A DNA stretch of 64,000 nucleotides from Merluccius polli (taxonomy: Eukaryota; Chordata; Actinopteri; Gadiformes; Merlucciidae): positions 264,501 through 328,500 of the forward strand of contig JAOPHQ010000578.1 in the NCBI GenBank assembly GCA_030340625.1, given 5' to 3'. The notes under the pieces are model-generated. The model was not told where the DNA came from. It made no database searches and saw only the letters and a list, made by a program, of their open reading frames with translations. Shown in pieces: positions 31,234 through 42,058 of the stretch; the first letter of the stretch is position 1, and the number at the start of each line of letters is the position of its first letter. A program made the translations under genes and the position numbers.

Positions 31234-31995
31234 TTACAGAATGTGTGGCTCGTTGTATTTCGAAACCTTTATGTGTAGACAGTAAGACTCTTCCATCTTT
31301 TGTGGTAGGAAAAGTGAGCCAATGTCAGACTGAGTTGTGTTGTAGGCCTTGTGGTGAATGAATAATTGTAATTGATCGCTCAGATGTGTTTCATGTGATA
31401 GTAAGACACCTTTACAGTTTTCACAGTACACTTAGGCAACGGTGGCACAAATAACCGGCAATGTAAGCCAATGTGTTTTGCTCTGGGATGTCAATGTAAA
31501 CCGTTGTGTAGCTTTTTGTTACTGGCAAGACAGACTGTGGAGGCCTAATTGTTGGGGGTTTTCCAATTGACTTCAGTGTGATGAATTTGTCTGTATCTGG
31601 AGCACAATTCGTACCAATGACGGGATAAGGTCTGCCACCATAACCATCCTTGGAGCACATCTGAACTCCTTTGCATTAGGGTTGTCCCTACAGCCACCTT
31701 TCCATCTCACAGTAGCAAAAAGTTTTTCCACTATGTCTTGATTTAGATGTGACGTGAAGCGGTAAGAGATGTGCTCAGGTTGCAGGTGGTCCCACAGCTG
31801 GGTCAGACAGGCTATGGCCAGTAGCCAACCTTTAGTGAACATCACATTTTTAGATCCAATTAGTTCTAAATTGTGTAGAATGGGGAGGCATGTTTTTAAA
31901 AATGTGGCATGTGTAGATGTTTTGGTTAGTGGGCGCTTTAGGGCTTTTTTGTCTTTGTAAAAACGGCTATTGAAAGAATCAAAGATGAGCTCCAC
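31234..31995 (-). pseudogene. P-element-like transposase, copy 2, C-terminal part
   Basis: Encodes on the minus strand HISYRFTSHLNQDIVEKLFATV (about 31740) and YIAGYLCHRC (about 31450), matching copy 1. QDIVEK replaces QDVVEN but the glutamate remains. Frames shift near 31610 and 31430. Against copy 1 it keeps the 26 bp that the telomere-like tract replaced. It lacks about 870 bp (16103-16970 of copy 1) including both catalytic aspartates: the join is at about 32030 (TGGAAGTTTA to GAAGAAGG). It is a KP-like internally deleted derivative. Confidence 0.8.
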
Positions 31996-32029
31996 AAATT
32001 CTGCTGTGTGGACGGCTTCTCCTGGAAGT

Positions 32030-32620
32030 TTAGAAGAAGGAAGGCTGGCTCCTCAAGGAAGTTGGCCTTGGATCAATGTTTCAGGTGAGAGATTTTTTTG
32101 ATTTTTGGCATTTTGAAGATGGTGCACTTGCCTTTTTAACCTGCATGTCCTCAGGCGTTCTCTTTAATAGTGTTTTGTATTTGTTTACTCTCAAAACAGG
32201 AGTTGGTGGAGTTGGTGTGGTGCAGCTGGTTGGTGGATTTGGTGGAGGAGTTGCGACAGATGCCAGCTGTACGTGTGGTCTGCTGGAATCTGACCATGGA
32301 CTGGAAAATGTAAAAAATATTGCACTAATGGCACTGTTTGAAACTACTGTTTTTGCTAAACAACCTTATCATGGAATATTGTATGTCTGTAAGCTGTCCC
32401 AATATACAGTAAACATTTTGAATTCACCTGTCTGGTGTGTCTGTTTTTTGTCTGGTTTTTATCCTCTTGCTGGTTATTTTTTGTGGCGGGTTGGGGACAC
32501 TAAATAGTGTCGGTACTGCGTTCCAGTTCAACCTGTTCTTTGAGGGATTGGTAAACTGGCTGCTCTCAAAATGCTCCGCACAGAGCTTGCAGTTGGTGCT
32601 GAGATAGCCTGGGCTCCGAT
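32030..32620 (-). pseudogene. P-element copy 2, linker and THAP half-exon
   Basis: Aligns with copy 1 from about 16970 to 17562: the Pro/Thr-rich linker (without the YPESS repeat) and the second THAP half-exon. An extra segment of about 85 bp (32088-32172) is absent from copy 1. The alignment breaks at TTAA (32621-32624) where a DNA element is inserted and resumes at 36596. Confidence 0.75.
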
Positions 32621-32884
32621 TTAAAGGGGACCTATTTCACCACCAGGTGTGAGTGTGATTAGCCATTAGGCCTACAAGCCATTTCAAAATCTACCCTACA
32701 GTGACATTATCACACGTGGGAGTGTCCACCCGGATGTGATAGACAGATAGATCAGCCTGTAACAGCCTACCCAGTGGACTGTACCAACTGGTAGGCTGAT
32801 CTATCCATCATACATCTGGGTGAACACAACCACTTGTCACGTCCGGTCGAGTGGACGCTGGCATGTTTGTTGCCGCTGCTCGCC

Positions 32885-32939
32885 GGTAATAGTAGCTTGT
32901 AGTGGTAGTAGCTAGTAGTGTAGTAGTAATAGTAGTAGC

Positions 32940-32981
<42 letters not shown>

Positions 32982-32993
32982 ATAGTAGTATTA
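32885..32993. repeat. (TAG)n microsatellite
   Basis: An imperfect then nearly perfect TAG trinucleotide run of about 100 bp. Confidence 0.95.
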
Positions 32994-33205
32994 GTGTCGC
33001 GTGAGCCATAACAGCTCCTCTCGCACAGCTAGCTCCGGCACCCCTATCCACCAGTGCACGGGCTATCGCCTGTAGCTAGTTGCTAAACGGCTGTCGCGAC
33101 ACCGGCTTCCTAAGCTTACCTGGTTCCTGCCTCATCATGTGACCCAACAACTCTCTCATCTACTTTGGACTCGTCTGGATATTCCTGTCGTTCTGCCATC
33201 ATCCT

Positions 33206-34354
33206 GTGGCAGGACTACTCCACCACTCCATCACAGACCCTCTCGCGACCCGCTTGAATGAGCCCCCACCACCGGTGCTGCAACATCACCCGGACATCGC
33301 TCGCCCCCCTCGTCGGCGCTACATCTACCGTGGGTCCCGCAGACATGTCCAGCACAGCAACAACTCCACTACAATCAACTCCACCTGGTCCACTTCTCGT
33401 CGCTCCTCCATCAACTCCGGCCGCACCGTCAACCACCGTGCACTAGCCAGCCTAGCTAGGTCGGCTAATGCTACCATCAAACTCGACTCCTCCGCTGTCA
33501 ACTTCGGTCTCCTCAACATCCGCTCACTCACTAGCAAAGGTCATCTCATCCAAGACGTCCTCACTGACCGTAAGCTTGACTTTTTCTTTTTAACTGAAAC
33601 CTGGCAACAGCCCAATGACTTCTCTACACTCAACGACTCCACTCCCCCCGGTTTTGTTTACATCTGCCGTCCCCGTGGCAACGGCCGCGGAGGAGGTCTC
33701 GCGGTAATTCACCGCGAGAAGTGGAAAGTCCTGCCCGTCTCTGTCCCTGCATTCAGCTCATTTGAATGCCTTGTTTTTAAGCTTCCTGGCCCCTCACCAA
33801 CCATCATCGCTACAATTTACCGCCCCCCTAAGCCACACAGTGATTTTATCAGTGAATTTTCTACCCTCCTCACCCTTATATCCACTCTCTCACCTAACGT
33901 TATTCTGCTGGGGGACTTCAATATCCATATGGACAATATCAACCTGCCTCTCACCAGAGAATTTGCATCCTGTCTTGACAGCTTTGGACTACAAAATATG
34001 ATAGATTTCCCCACCCATATCAAAGGCCACTCTCTAGACCTAGTCTGCTGCTCCGGTCTCACCCCCTCCAAGCCCACTGCTGATGTTTTCCCCGCCACAG
34101 ATCACTCCCTCCTCACTTTCAACGCTGTACTCTGCCTCTCCACAATCAAGTCTCCCTGTCTCATTTCATTTCGTGACATCAAGGACATAGACATTGTCAC
34201 CCTCTGCTCCCTCATCGATAGTTTTCCGACCACCGACTCTACCTCAAACCTTGATGAACTCGTCACTCTTTACAACACCCGCCTCACCAACACTCTCACC
34301 TCTATTGCCCCCCTGAAAACCCGGTCTGTTTCCTTTTCTACATCTGCCCCCTAG
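33206..34354 (+). pseudogene. L2 endonuclease region
   Basis: An apurinic-type endonuclease, which nicks the target to prime reverse transcription. Motifs in order: LNIRSL (about residue 108), FLTETW (about 131), GGGLAVI, IYRPP, GDFNIHMD (about 238), and DHSLLTF (about 306). These are the metal-binding and catalytic residues of the family. The frame ends at TAG 34352-34354 and protein-like sequence continues after it, so the stop is probably a mutation. Confidence 0.85.
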
Positions 34355-34375
34355 TTTACCCCCGAGCTCAGGTCC

Positions 34376-35489
34376 ATGAAAGCCAAAAACCGTCAACTTG
34401 AGCGACTATATAAGCGAACCGGTCTCACCATCCACAACGACATGTACACCTCCCACATCACACAATATAAGGACCTAATCTCCCAGACTAAATCCACTTA
34501 CTACTCCGGCCTCATCCTTTCTAATGAAGGAAACTCAAAAACCCTTTTCTCTGTTCTCAAAAAAATCCTCCACCCACCCAATTCTCTGCCCCCCCACTTG
34601 TACTCCACTGAATCCTGCAATTCCATTTTGGACTATTTCAATCTGAAAATCCATTCCATTCATCAGCACCTACATCCCAACGCCCCCCCCTCTCTCCCCA
34701 CCTGCACTTCCCCCTACTTGTCATCTCTTCTCCAGTTTTCTCCTCCCCACTGCCTCCGAACTCTCCGTTCTCATCCACAAATCTAAGCCCACCACCTGTC
34801 AGCTTGATCCCCTCCCCACAACCCTAGTCAAATCCTGCCTCTCCTCCCTCCTCCCCCTCATTACCACCATCATTCACTCCTCACTTTCATCTGGAATAGT
34901 CCCTTCACTTTTCAAAACTGCCGCAGTCACCCCCATATTAAATAAACCCGGTTCAGACCCCAACAACTACAGTAACCTCCGCCCCATCTCTAACCTACCT
35001 TTCATTTCCAAAATCCTAGAAAAGACAGTCGCCTCCCAACTTCACTCCCGTTTATCCCTCCACTCACTCTACGAGCCTTTCCAGTCTGGTTTCCGCCCCC
35101 GTCACAGCACAGAGACCGCCCTCATCAAAATCACCAACGATCTCCTCATTGCAGCTGACTCTGGTTCTATCTCCATCCTCCTCCTCCTCGATCTGAGTGC
35201 GGCCTTCGACACCATCTCACACCCCATCCTTCTCAGCAGACTCTCCTCCATTGGCCTCTCCCACACTCCCCTCAGTTGGTTCCACTCCTACCTCACAGGC
35301 CGCACCCAGTTCGTACAGCTCAAATCTTTCACTTCAAATCCCTCCCCTGTCACTACCGGTGTGCCCCAGGGATCTGTCCTGGGGCCTCTTCTATTCATCA
35401 TCTATCTCCTACCCCTCGGCCACATCCTCCGCAAATTCAATATCCAGTTCCACTGCTTCGCGGATGACACCCAGCTCTACCTTTCCTGA
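34376..35489 (+). pseudogene. L2 reverse transcriptase region
   Basis: After 34376 a linker region is open to 34786. The polymerase is read from about 34782 in a different frame: NYSNLRPISNLPFISKILE, LDLSAAFDTISH (about 35190), GVPQGSVLGPLLF (about 35365) and FADDTQLYLS (about 35460), ending in TGA at 35487-35489. The FADD aspartates are intact, but the frame change and the stop prevent a full product. Confidence 0.85.
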
Positions 35490-35691
35490 AAACCCAATTC
35501 CTCACTCCCACCCCCCTCCCTCACCGATTGTCTCTCCGAATTAAAAACCTGGTTCACCTCAAACTTCCTTCAATTAAACTGCAATAAAACTGAAATTCTC
35601 CTCCTCAGCACTAAATCCTCACTAGCTAAAGTCAATACCTTCTCTCACCATCGACAGCTCCTCAGTTTCCCCCTCCCCCCAGGTTAAGAGC

Positions 35692-36258
35692 TTGGGTGTC
35701 ATCCTCGATAGCACACTTTCCTTCCACTCTCACATCAACACCATTACCCGCACTGCATACTTCCATCTCCACAACATCAACAGACTCCGCCCCTCCCTCA
35801 CCCCCCACACCACCGCCATCCTTGTTCACAGCCTCGTCACCTCCCGTCTGGACTACTGCAATTCTCTCCTCTTCGGCCTCCCCCACAAGTCCCTCCGTAA
35901 ACTACAACTGGTCCAAAACTCTGCCGCCCGCATCATCACTAAGACCCCTTCATACCACCACATCACCCCTGTCCTCCAGCAGCTCCACTGGCTCCCCGTA
36001 ACTCACCGCATTAACTACAAACTCCTCCTGTTTACATACATGGCCATCCACAACCTCGCCCCTCCCTACCTGTCTGACCTCCTGCACATAAACATCCCCA
36101 CCCGTTCCCTTCGATCCTCCTCCTCCATCCACCTCTCTGTGCCCCCTGCCCGCCTCAGCACTATGGGGGGCAGAGCCTTCAGTCGCTCTGCTCCCCAGCT
36201 CTGGAACTCCTTACCTCCCGACCTCCGGAACTGTGACTCTCTCCCCCTTTTCAAATGA
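35692..36258 (+). pseudogene. L2 C-terminal domain
   Basis: Begins LGVILDSTLSFHSHI, then SRLDYCNSLLFGLP and QNSAARI, and ends just before RLKTHLF, the standard L2 terminus. A TGA at 36256-36258 cuts off the last residues. Confidence 0.8.
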
Positions 36259-36595
36259 AGACTCAAAACCCACCTGTTCCGGACTGCATACTCACTCTGA
36301 TTCTCTGTCAAAAAATAATCCATACTGTCATATTGCCTTACTTGCCCTATTTATTTTATCTTATTCTGTTGATCCTTCTTTATTATGTCTATTTTATCTT
36401 GTGTTTGTATATTTTAACTGTGTGATTTTAATGTATTCTGTTTGTACAGTGTCCTTGAGTGACCTGAAAGGCGCTTTTTTAAATAAAATCCATTATTATT
36501 ATTATTACTTGTGAGGTCACGTAGAGGGTAGATTTTGAAATGGCTTGTAATGGCTAATCACACTCACACCTGGTGGTGAAATAGGTCCCCTTTAA

Positions 36596-37212
36596 CAGGT
36601 CCTGCCTCCTACTATTTTGCACCCATATTTGACACCTAGCAAAATGAAGGCAATGATTGCAATGAATGTTTAGGCTACTTGTTAAACAGTGTTTATGGTA
36701 ATTGGATGAATTTTTGCTAATCTTAAACTTAAATCAAAATTGGTTGCACCAACATCAATAGGCTACAATGCACCTGCAGTGACCTCAGCCAACCATGCAG
36801 TTGACATAAGTACCTTTAACATTACAGGTAAGTGACAAGTAGAAACGTAGCCTAATAGTATCAGTGTTGGACAAGACTATTGCAAAGGCTAATTTAACAC
36901 TGGTTTGTTTCTTAGCTAATGCTATCTTAATTGTAATCTATACATAGTTATACAGCAGCAACTTAATCATGATCTAAGAATAGTACCTCTCCTTATTGAG
37001 TGGGAATCGAAAAAATGATAGATCTGGCTTTTTACATTGCTGATTATGGCAATGTAAAGCCGATCAAAATGCTCTTGATGTAGCGGCCATTGTTGTTGAC
37101 AGCCAGCTGTAACTGTAAAACATCTGGCTGTTTGAGGGGACTCGTGGGATGGAATTGTGTCTGAAGTGTAACGATGAGGTTGCTCACAGCTTAGGCACAA
37201 CGGTGGCCTACG
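36596..37212 (-). pseudogene. P-element copy 2, THAP region resumed
   Basis: From CAGGTCCTGCCTCC onward it aligns with copy 1 from about 17572. It includes the intron and THAP exon 1 (about 37090-36990). The codons for the first cysteines are partly changed and the sequence then deletes into the triplicated segment at about 37120. Confidence 0.7.
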
Positions 37213-37215
37213 TTA

Positions 37216-38627
37216 GGGACTGTACGATATTTAGCGGGGGGGGGGAGGGCCGGTCGCCAGACGATCGGGTTAAAATTGTTCTGCCTGGCCCTCCCCCCTG
37301 GTAATTTTTTTTTTTCCGGGGCCCTCCCCCCGGCTCAAAAAAATTCTCCTAGGCCCTCCCCGCTACGTGAATCAAATAAAATTGGTCGGAAAATGACGTT
37401 TACAAGGTTAAAACGGCCACATAAGCACACATACACACACACGGGTACACACGCAGCAAGAGCAGGGGTTTATGCCACGCTGTGCCTTGAACTTGAGAAT
37501 GGGGACAAGCCTGCTTTTATCAATGTTACGAGACTCCCCCAATAATTTCACAACTTGGCTGATGACATTGTACCTTATAGGCTATTATAAGACAAAACAC
37601 AAACTACTGTGACTAAGAGCGACTAATGATCACCCTGCGATTCTTGGTCTATGTGGTCAGTGGCGTCAGTTTGGTTTTAGAAGTGGTGGGGACAATAACC
37701 ATAAGCTTGAGTGTGGTTTGAAAAGTGCTGGGGACCCTTATGTAAGCTATTCATCCATTCAACGCTGCATTACAATATGCTCGATCTACATTCGGCGCGA
37801 TTGTCAACGGGGGGGGGGGGCGCGATTGTCAACGGGAGCACCGGACCCGCCAGCCGCGGACCCGGCCGCGGACTCAGCCGCAGACTCAGCCGCAGACCCG
37901 AGTCCACACACAGCCCGTGTGCATGCTGTGAGGATGTCATCGTGCGCGCCTATCGCATGATTTAGACTTGACGGTTTCGGCAGACAACCCGTTCTCATCC
38001 CAACTCGTAATATAGGCCTACCGACGATTTGTCACGCCCGGGGGTGGGTGGGGGGGGGGGTGTTCGTGATTGTCAACGGGAGGGGGGGGACCGCGGACTG
38101 ATGAAGGGGTTGCGCGATCTTAACTACTGACAGCGGGGGGGGGGGGAATAAAAAAATAAAAAAGGTGCCGGATCCACCGTTGGAGGTGCCGGAACATATT
38201 CCGGCGTGTTCCGGCCCAAATTAAGCCCTGGATACTGACGCCAAAGGTACCCTCCCGCGTCTGTGTGAAACGATCTGGGGTCTCATAAACCCGTTCGCGG
38301 TGGTATGAGACGAGCAGAGTCTACAGCGTCCGCTCGCAGAGCAGAGTCTACAGCGTCCGCAGTCTACTGTGAAACAATTCACTCCAAAAAGGGTTATGGT
38401 TATGGTAAAGGAGACATTCACTTCCTTACAGGCTATCCTATCTTTCATTTAAACATCGAACTCGGCATGAGTCATGACGATTGCCCCCCCATAAAATAAT
38501 TTTCCTCGGCCCTCCCCCCAGGCCAAAAATATTCTCCTGGGCCCTCCCCTAAGGCTTAAAAAAATTATCCTAGGCCCTCCCCCCCTGACGACCGGCCCTC
38601 CCCCCCCGGTAAATATCGTACAGTCCC
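37216..38627. mobile_element. Harbinger-type nonautonomous element (TTA target)
   Basis: Ends GGGACTGTACGATATTTAGC on the left and its inverse on the right, then G-rich subterminal DNA. TTA flanks both sides (37213-37215 and 38628-38630). The paralogous segment at 18761-18770 (ACGTTAGTAGA) is the unoccupied site. Inside are several GGCCCTCCCC subterminal repeats and the foldback module at 37986-38400. No transposase gene. Confidence 0.8.
37986..38400. repeat. Second copy of the foldback module, rearranged
   Basis: CCGTTCTCATCCCAACTCGT at 37987 matches the outer arm at 10318. AGACGAGCAGAGTCTACAGC near 38309 matches the inner arm at 10395. The right outer arm is not present, and poly-G runs interrupt the middle. 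Confidence 0.7.
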
Positions 38628-38630
38628 TTA

Positions 38631-38862
38631 GTAGATAGCGAGACGATAAAGGGCCATCTAGTGGTCGATAAGAATATGGTTGAATTGGGATTACATGATG
38701 TGCCCAGGCATTCGAGGTTTTGCATGAAATTATATTTATTTATACAAGTTTTGTTTAATCCTATGTGGCCTTATTGGCTTGAATCAAGCCTAGAATGTTG
38801 AGGTGGCTTACTAAAATGGCGTCCATTCAGGCTGAGAACGTACTTCACCGCCCTGACGCAAC
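38631..38862. repeat. Triplicated segment, copy 2, right part
   Basis: Continues the 18766-18990 paralogy after the TTA insertion (TAGATAGCGAGACGATAAAG onward). Confidence 0.85.
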
Positions 38863-38932
38863 TGATCCATCTTGCTCCGCTCTATTATCTTTGGTCATAA
38901 CCAAAGATAATAGAGCGGAGCAAGATGGATCA
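38863..38932. repeat. Perfect 33-bp-arm hairpin
   Basis: TGATCCATCTTGCTCCGCTC and 13 more bases, a 4-base spacer (CATA) and the exact complement. It resembles two transposon ends fused with nothing between them. Confidence 0.9.
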
Positions 38933-39750
38933 CTGGCGTTGACACCAATGAGGTACGCTCTCGAACTCTATGGGCGCCATTTTAGTAAGCTCCCGGAACC
39001 CGGAAGTCTGACAGGAGTGCTGCAGGCAGCAGGCGGAGGCTGGCGTTCACCGTCGTGGGAAAATGCCCTGTATCTTTTAAATACAAATGTGTCCACAGTC
39101 ATGGTGACTAGATATGTTTGTCCCTATAAAACAATGATAAAAAGTGGCTATAATAATAAAAAGCTTTGTGTGGATCGCGACCAAGACGAAGGCATGGATA
39201 TTTCTTTTTTAGTTCATCCGTGAACTTGCATTTACGTTTCGGCTTAGCTGCAGAGATGCCGCCGGTACCTGCGCTCTCTTTGATAAACAAGGAAGCTGCT
39301 CGCCCACTGAGGTGCAGACTGACCAATTAAAAGCTCACAGAAAAGGCTATCGACCAATGACGGCACTCTACAGTCAGACCGTATGCAGGTAACTCCCCCT
39401 ACTCACTGCCACTCAAAGCAAAGCCATCGGCTGTTTGAGGGGACTCGTGGGATGGAGTTGTGTCTGAAGTGTAACGATGAGGTTGGCCCACAGCTTAGGC
39501 ACAACGGTGGCCTACGTTAGTAGATAGCGAGACGATAAAGGCCATCTAGTGGTCGATAAGAATATGGTTGAATTGGGATTACTTGATGTGCCCAGGCATT
39601 CGAGGTTTTGCATGAAATTATATTTATTTATACAAGTTATGTTTAATCCTATGTGGCCTTATTGGCTTGAATCAAGCCTAGAATGTTGAGGTGGCTTACT
39701 AAAATGGCGTCCATTCAGGCTGAGAACGTACTTCACCGCCCTGACGCTAC
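38933..39750. repeat. Duplicated hAT-exon region and triplicated segment, copy 3
   Basis: About 39090-39420 matches 18340-18660, including the hAT-type N-terminal exon on the minus strand (39165-39247, start codon lost to AAG). About 39425-39750 is copy 3 of the triplicated segment. No working gene. Confidence 0.75.
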
Positions 39751-39960
39751 TGATCCATCTTGCTCCGCTCTATTATCTTTGGTTGTGCCTAAGCTGTGGG
39801 CCAACCTCATCGTTACACTTCAGACACAACTCCATCCCATATTCAAGTTTGATTAAAAGTAGCTGCTTCTTAACCGTCCGCCTTCCTCTGTGTGCGCGCG
39901 TGGAGCAAATGCCGTAGCAGGCGAATCTTGTAGAAGAATGTTCTAGAATGTTCCAGGCCA
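39751..39960. other. Rearranged junction beside the right inverted repeat
   Basis: The left hairpin arm (39751-39783) is joined directly to the reverse complement of 39455-39495 (starting TGTGCCTAAGCTGTGGGCC), a local inversion or fold-back join. The rest is anonymous up to about 39960. Confidence 0.6.
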
Positions 39961-40530
39961 TCAGCCCAGTGCCTGGGTTGTTGCAACCCAGTTAATTTGA
40001 CCCAACTAGTAACTCAGCAGCTGGGTAGAATTTAGGTACCCAACACAGTTAGAATAACTCAACAGAATGACCCAGCAGTTGAGTTAAGAAAATAACTCAG
40101 CATTTTTAGAGTGTAGCTACATCAATGCATAGAACAACACTGCCACCTACTGGTTGAGGAGGGCGGGCCATTTGTGAATCACGAGCTATTTGCTTGTGGA
40201 TTTGTGTGGATCTTCGACAAGAATGTCTCAAAATTCGTAAGTGAGGAAAGAGATACGTGTGCGTGAGTAATGATCCACAAATGCTGAATCACACTTCACA
40301 AGCAGAATTTTCAGTTTTGCAAATGGCTTTTTTGTTTTTACAAATGGAAAATTGTGTATTTACAAAAACACAATATATTTACAAGTACACCCGTATTTGT
40401 AAAAACCAAAATACAAGTTACAAATTAGAAATGTGTATTTGTGGATAGCAAAACACGTGTGCACATCAAAAATATTTGTAGATCACCCTCTGTGCGTTTA
40501 CAGGTATTAATGAGACAAATTTAAGCCCAT
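39961..40530. repeat. Right inverted terminal repeat of the large composite block
   Basis: Reverse complement of the left repeat, ending AAATTTAAGCCCA then TA at 40529-40530. Interior CCCAACTAG/AACTCAGCAGCTGGG motifs correspond to the diverged inner part of the left arm. Confidence 0.6.
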
Positions 40531-40945
40531 AACCACCCCCTCTGCAACACACACACACTCAAGCACACCATGCTGCTCATCCTCAACCTATACGTCTCCT
40601 ACATCTACATTCATTATTTTATGTACCTAGATATTTGAGAATTCAAGAGAAAGAAAAAAACACATGGAAACCTCAGCCACTCTTTATTTTTTTATCATTT
40701 GGATAAATGACTTCCATATCAACAATGATTTCCAATACTGTGGCTATTGTGATTTATTGATACTTTCTATCAGGAGGTGTTGATGTTTTGAAAATCAAGT
40801 AGAATGTAAATAATTGATATATCTACATATGGATGTACATATGTGTCTCTATGTACACATACATGTGTGTGGTGTATGTTGTTTGTGATTAAAATGTAAC
40901 TGCCGCTTTATGTGCTATTGAGAAATCCTTCAGAAATGATATACA

Positions 40946-40977
<32 letters not shown>

Positions 40978-42058
40978 TTGTGGAGAGGGAGTACGCAGTA
41001 ATTATTTTACAATGGCAGAATTAGTTTAGAAATCATGAATCAATGGGTTTCCAAATCAAAACAGAGAGACGTAGCAGCTAACACATTAGTACAATCTATG
41101 CCGTGCGGTGAAGACTCCCCACCACATACTTTACTACAGAATATCAGAATATCAGTATCCTCTCCTCCCGGAACAGCATCTGTCTATAGTACATACAGGT
41201 TATCGTAGAGAATGCTTACACATTACTTTGGATGCCTTTTCCTTAGGAAAAAGAAATCAACAACTTTACCATGCAAGGAGGTAACAGCGTTATAACATAA
41301 ACTTAATAAATAGTAAATAATAAATAATACATAATGATAATAAGTGGTAGGACATGTTGTTGTAGAGCTGGAGATTGCAGGTGTAAATTCATGTAATGCT
41401 AAATGTTTGGAATAATACCTTGTCAATTGACTTCATGTACTAAGCATTACATTTTTCAATCAATCAATAAATAAATAGTAATTTAATTGGTTTATCATGC
41501 AAGTTGAATACCCATTCATAGCTATCCTGATGATATCCCTAAGTATTCATCGACTAATAGAATAATTGATTATATTTTTGCCTCAATGTGCAGAATCCCT
41601 CAATCCAAAAAGTATTATTATTATTATCTTTATTATTATAACTATGCTGTAATGTTGTGGTGATTTTCTCTCAAAAAAGACGATTCATGCTCTGCAGAGG
41701 TTTCACTACAATTTAGTATTTTCCAGAAACCTCAAATTTGAATTATGTAAATTAAATGATATGCTGCATATACGACGAATGAAGAATGAATGATTCATAA
41801 TAAACAAAAGAGAATCCAAGGTAACACATGAAGGACTTGACTTTGCATAGAAGAGCGGCAAATTGCTTCAACAACAATAGAGCCCCAACAGCCCCACCCC
41901 AGGAAACAGTAAGTAGTACATCATCAACTTCCAGGAAAACCAATTGAAACACTGACATGTATAATCATCTTCCTCCAGCAAGCATGGTGGTTCCCTAGAA
42001 ACCACTGCCGTGTCCTCACCGGAGATCCAAGGTCACTCTTTGCCGTTGCCAGGAAAAC
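40531..42058 (-). other. 3' flank and probable 3' untranslated region of kcnh4
   Basis: AT-rich, no frame of note. Read on the minus strand it directly follows the kcnh4 stop and should hold the 3' UTR. Several AATAAA-like signals occur on that strand (for example near 41270-41300 and 40681-40688), but none can be singled out. A (TA)n run lies at 40946-40977. Confidence 0.45.

Larger units (their letters stand above)
33150..36507 (+). mobile_element. L2-clade LINE, near full length but defective
   Basis: A non-LTR retrotransposon in plus orientation: endonuclease, reverse transcriptase, C-terminal domain and a short 3' tail ending in ATT repeats (about 36491-36507), as in L2. The 5' boundary is not fixed; it probably lies between the TAG microsatellite and 33206. 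It lies inside the TTAA element, so it is younger than that insertion. Confidence 0.85.
32625..36591. mobile_element. TTAA-target DNA element with an L2 inserted in it
   Basis: Ends AGGGGACCTATTTCACCACC at 32625 and the same sequence inverted at 36572-36591, flanked by TTAA at 32621-32624 and 36592-36595. P-element copy 1 shows the empty site (CCGATTTAATAGGTCC at about 17564), confirming both the insertion and its TTAA duplication. Target and end type suit piggyBac or Kolobok. The element itself is short (roughly 0.3 kb recognised) and the rest is L2. A degraded relative lies at 45951-46590. Confidence 0.8.
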
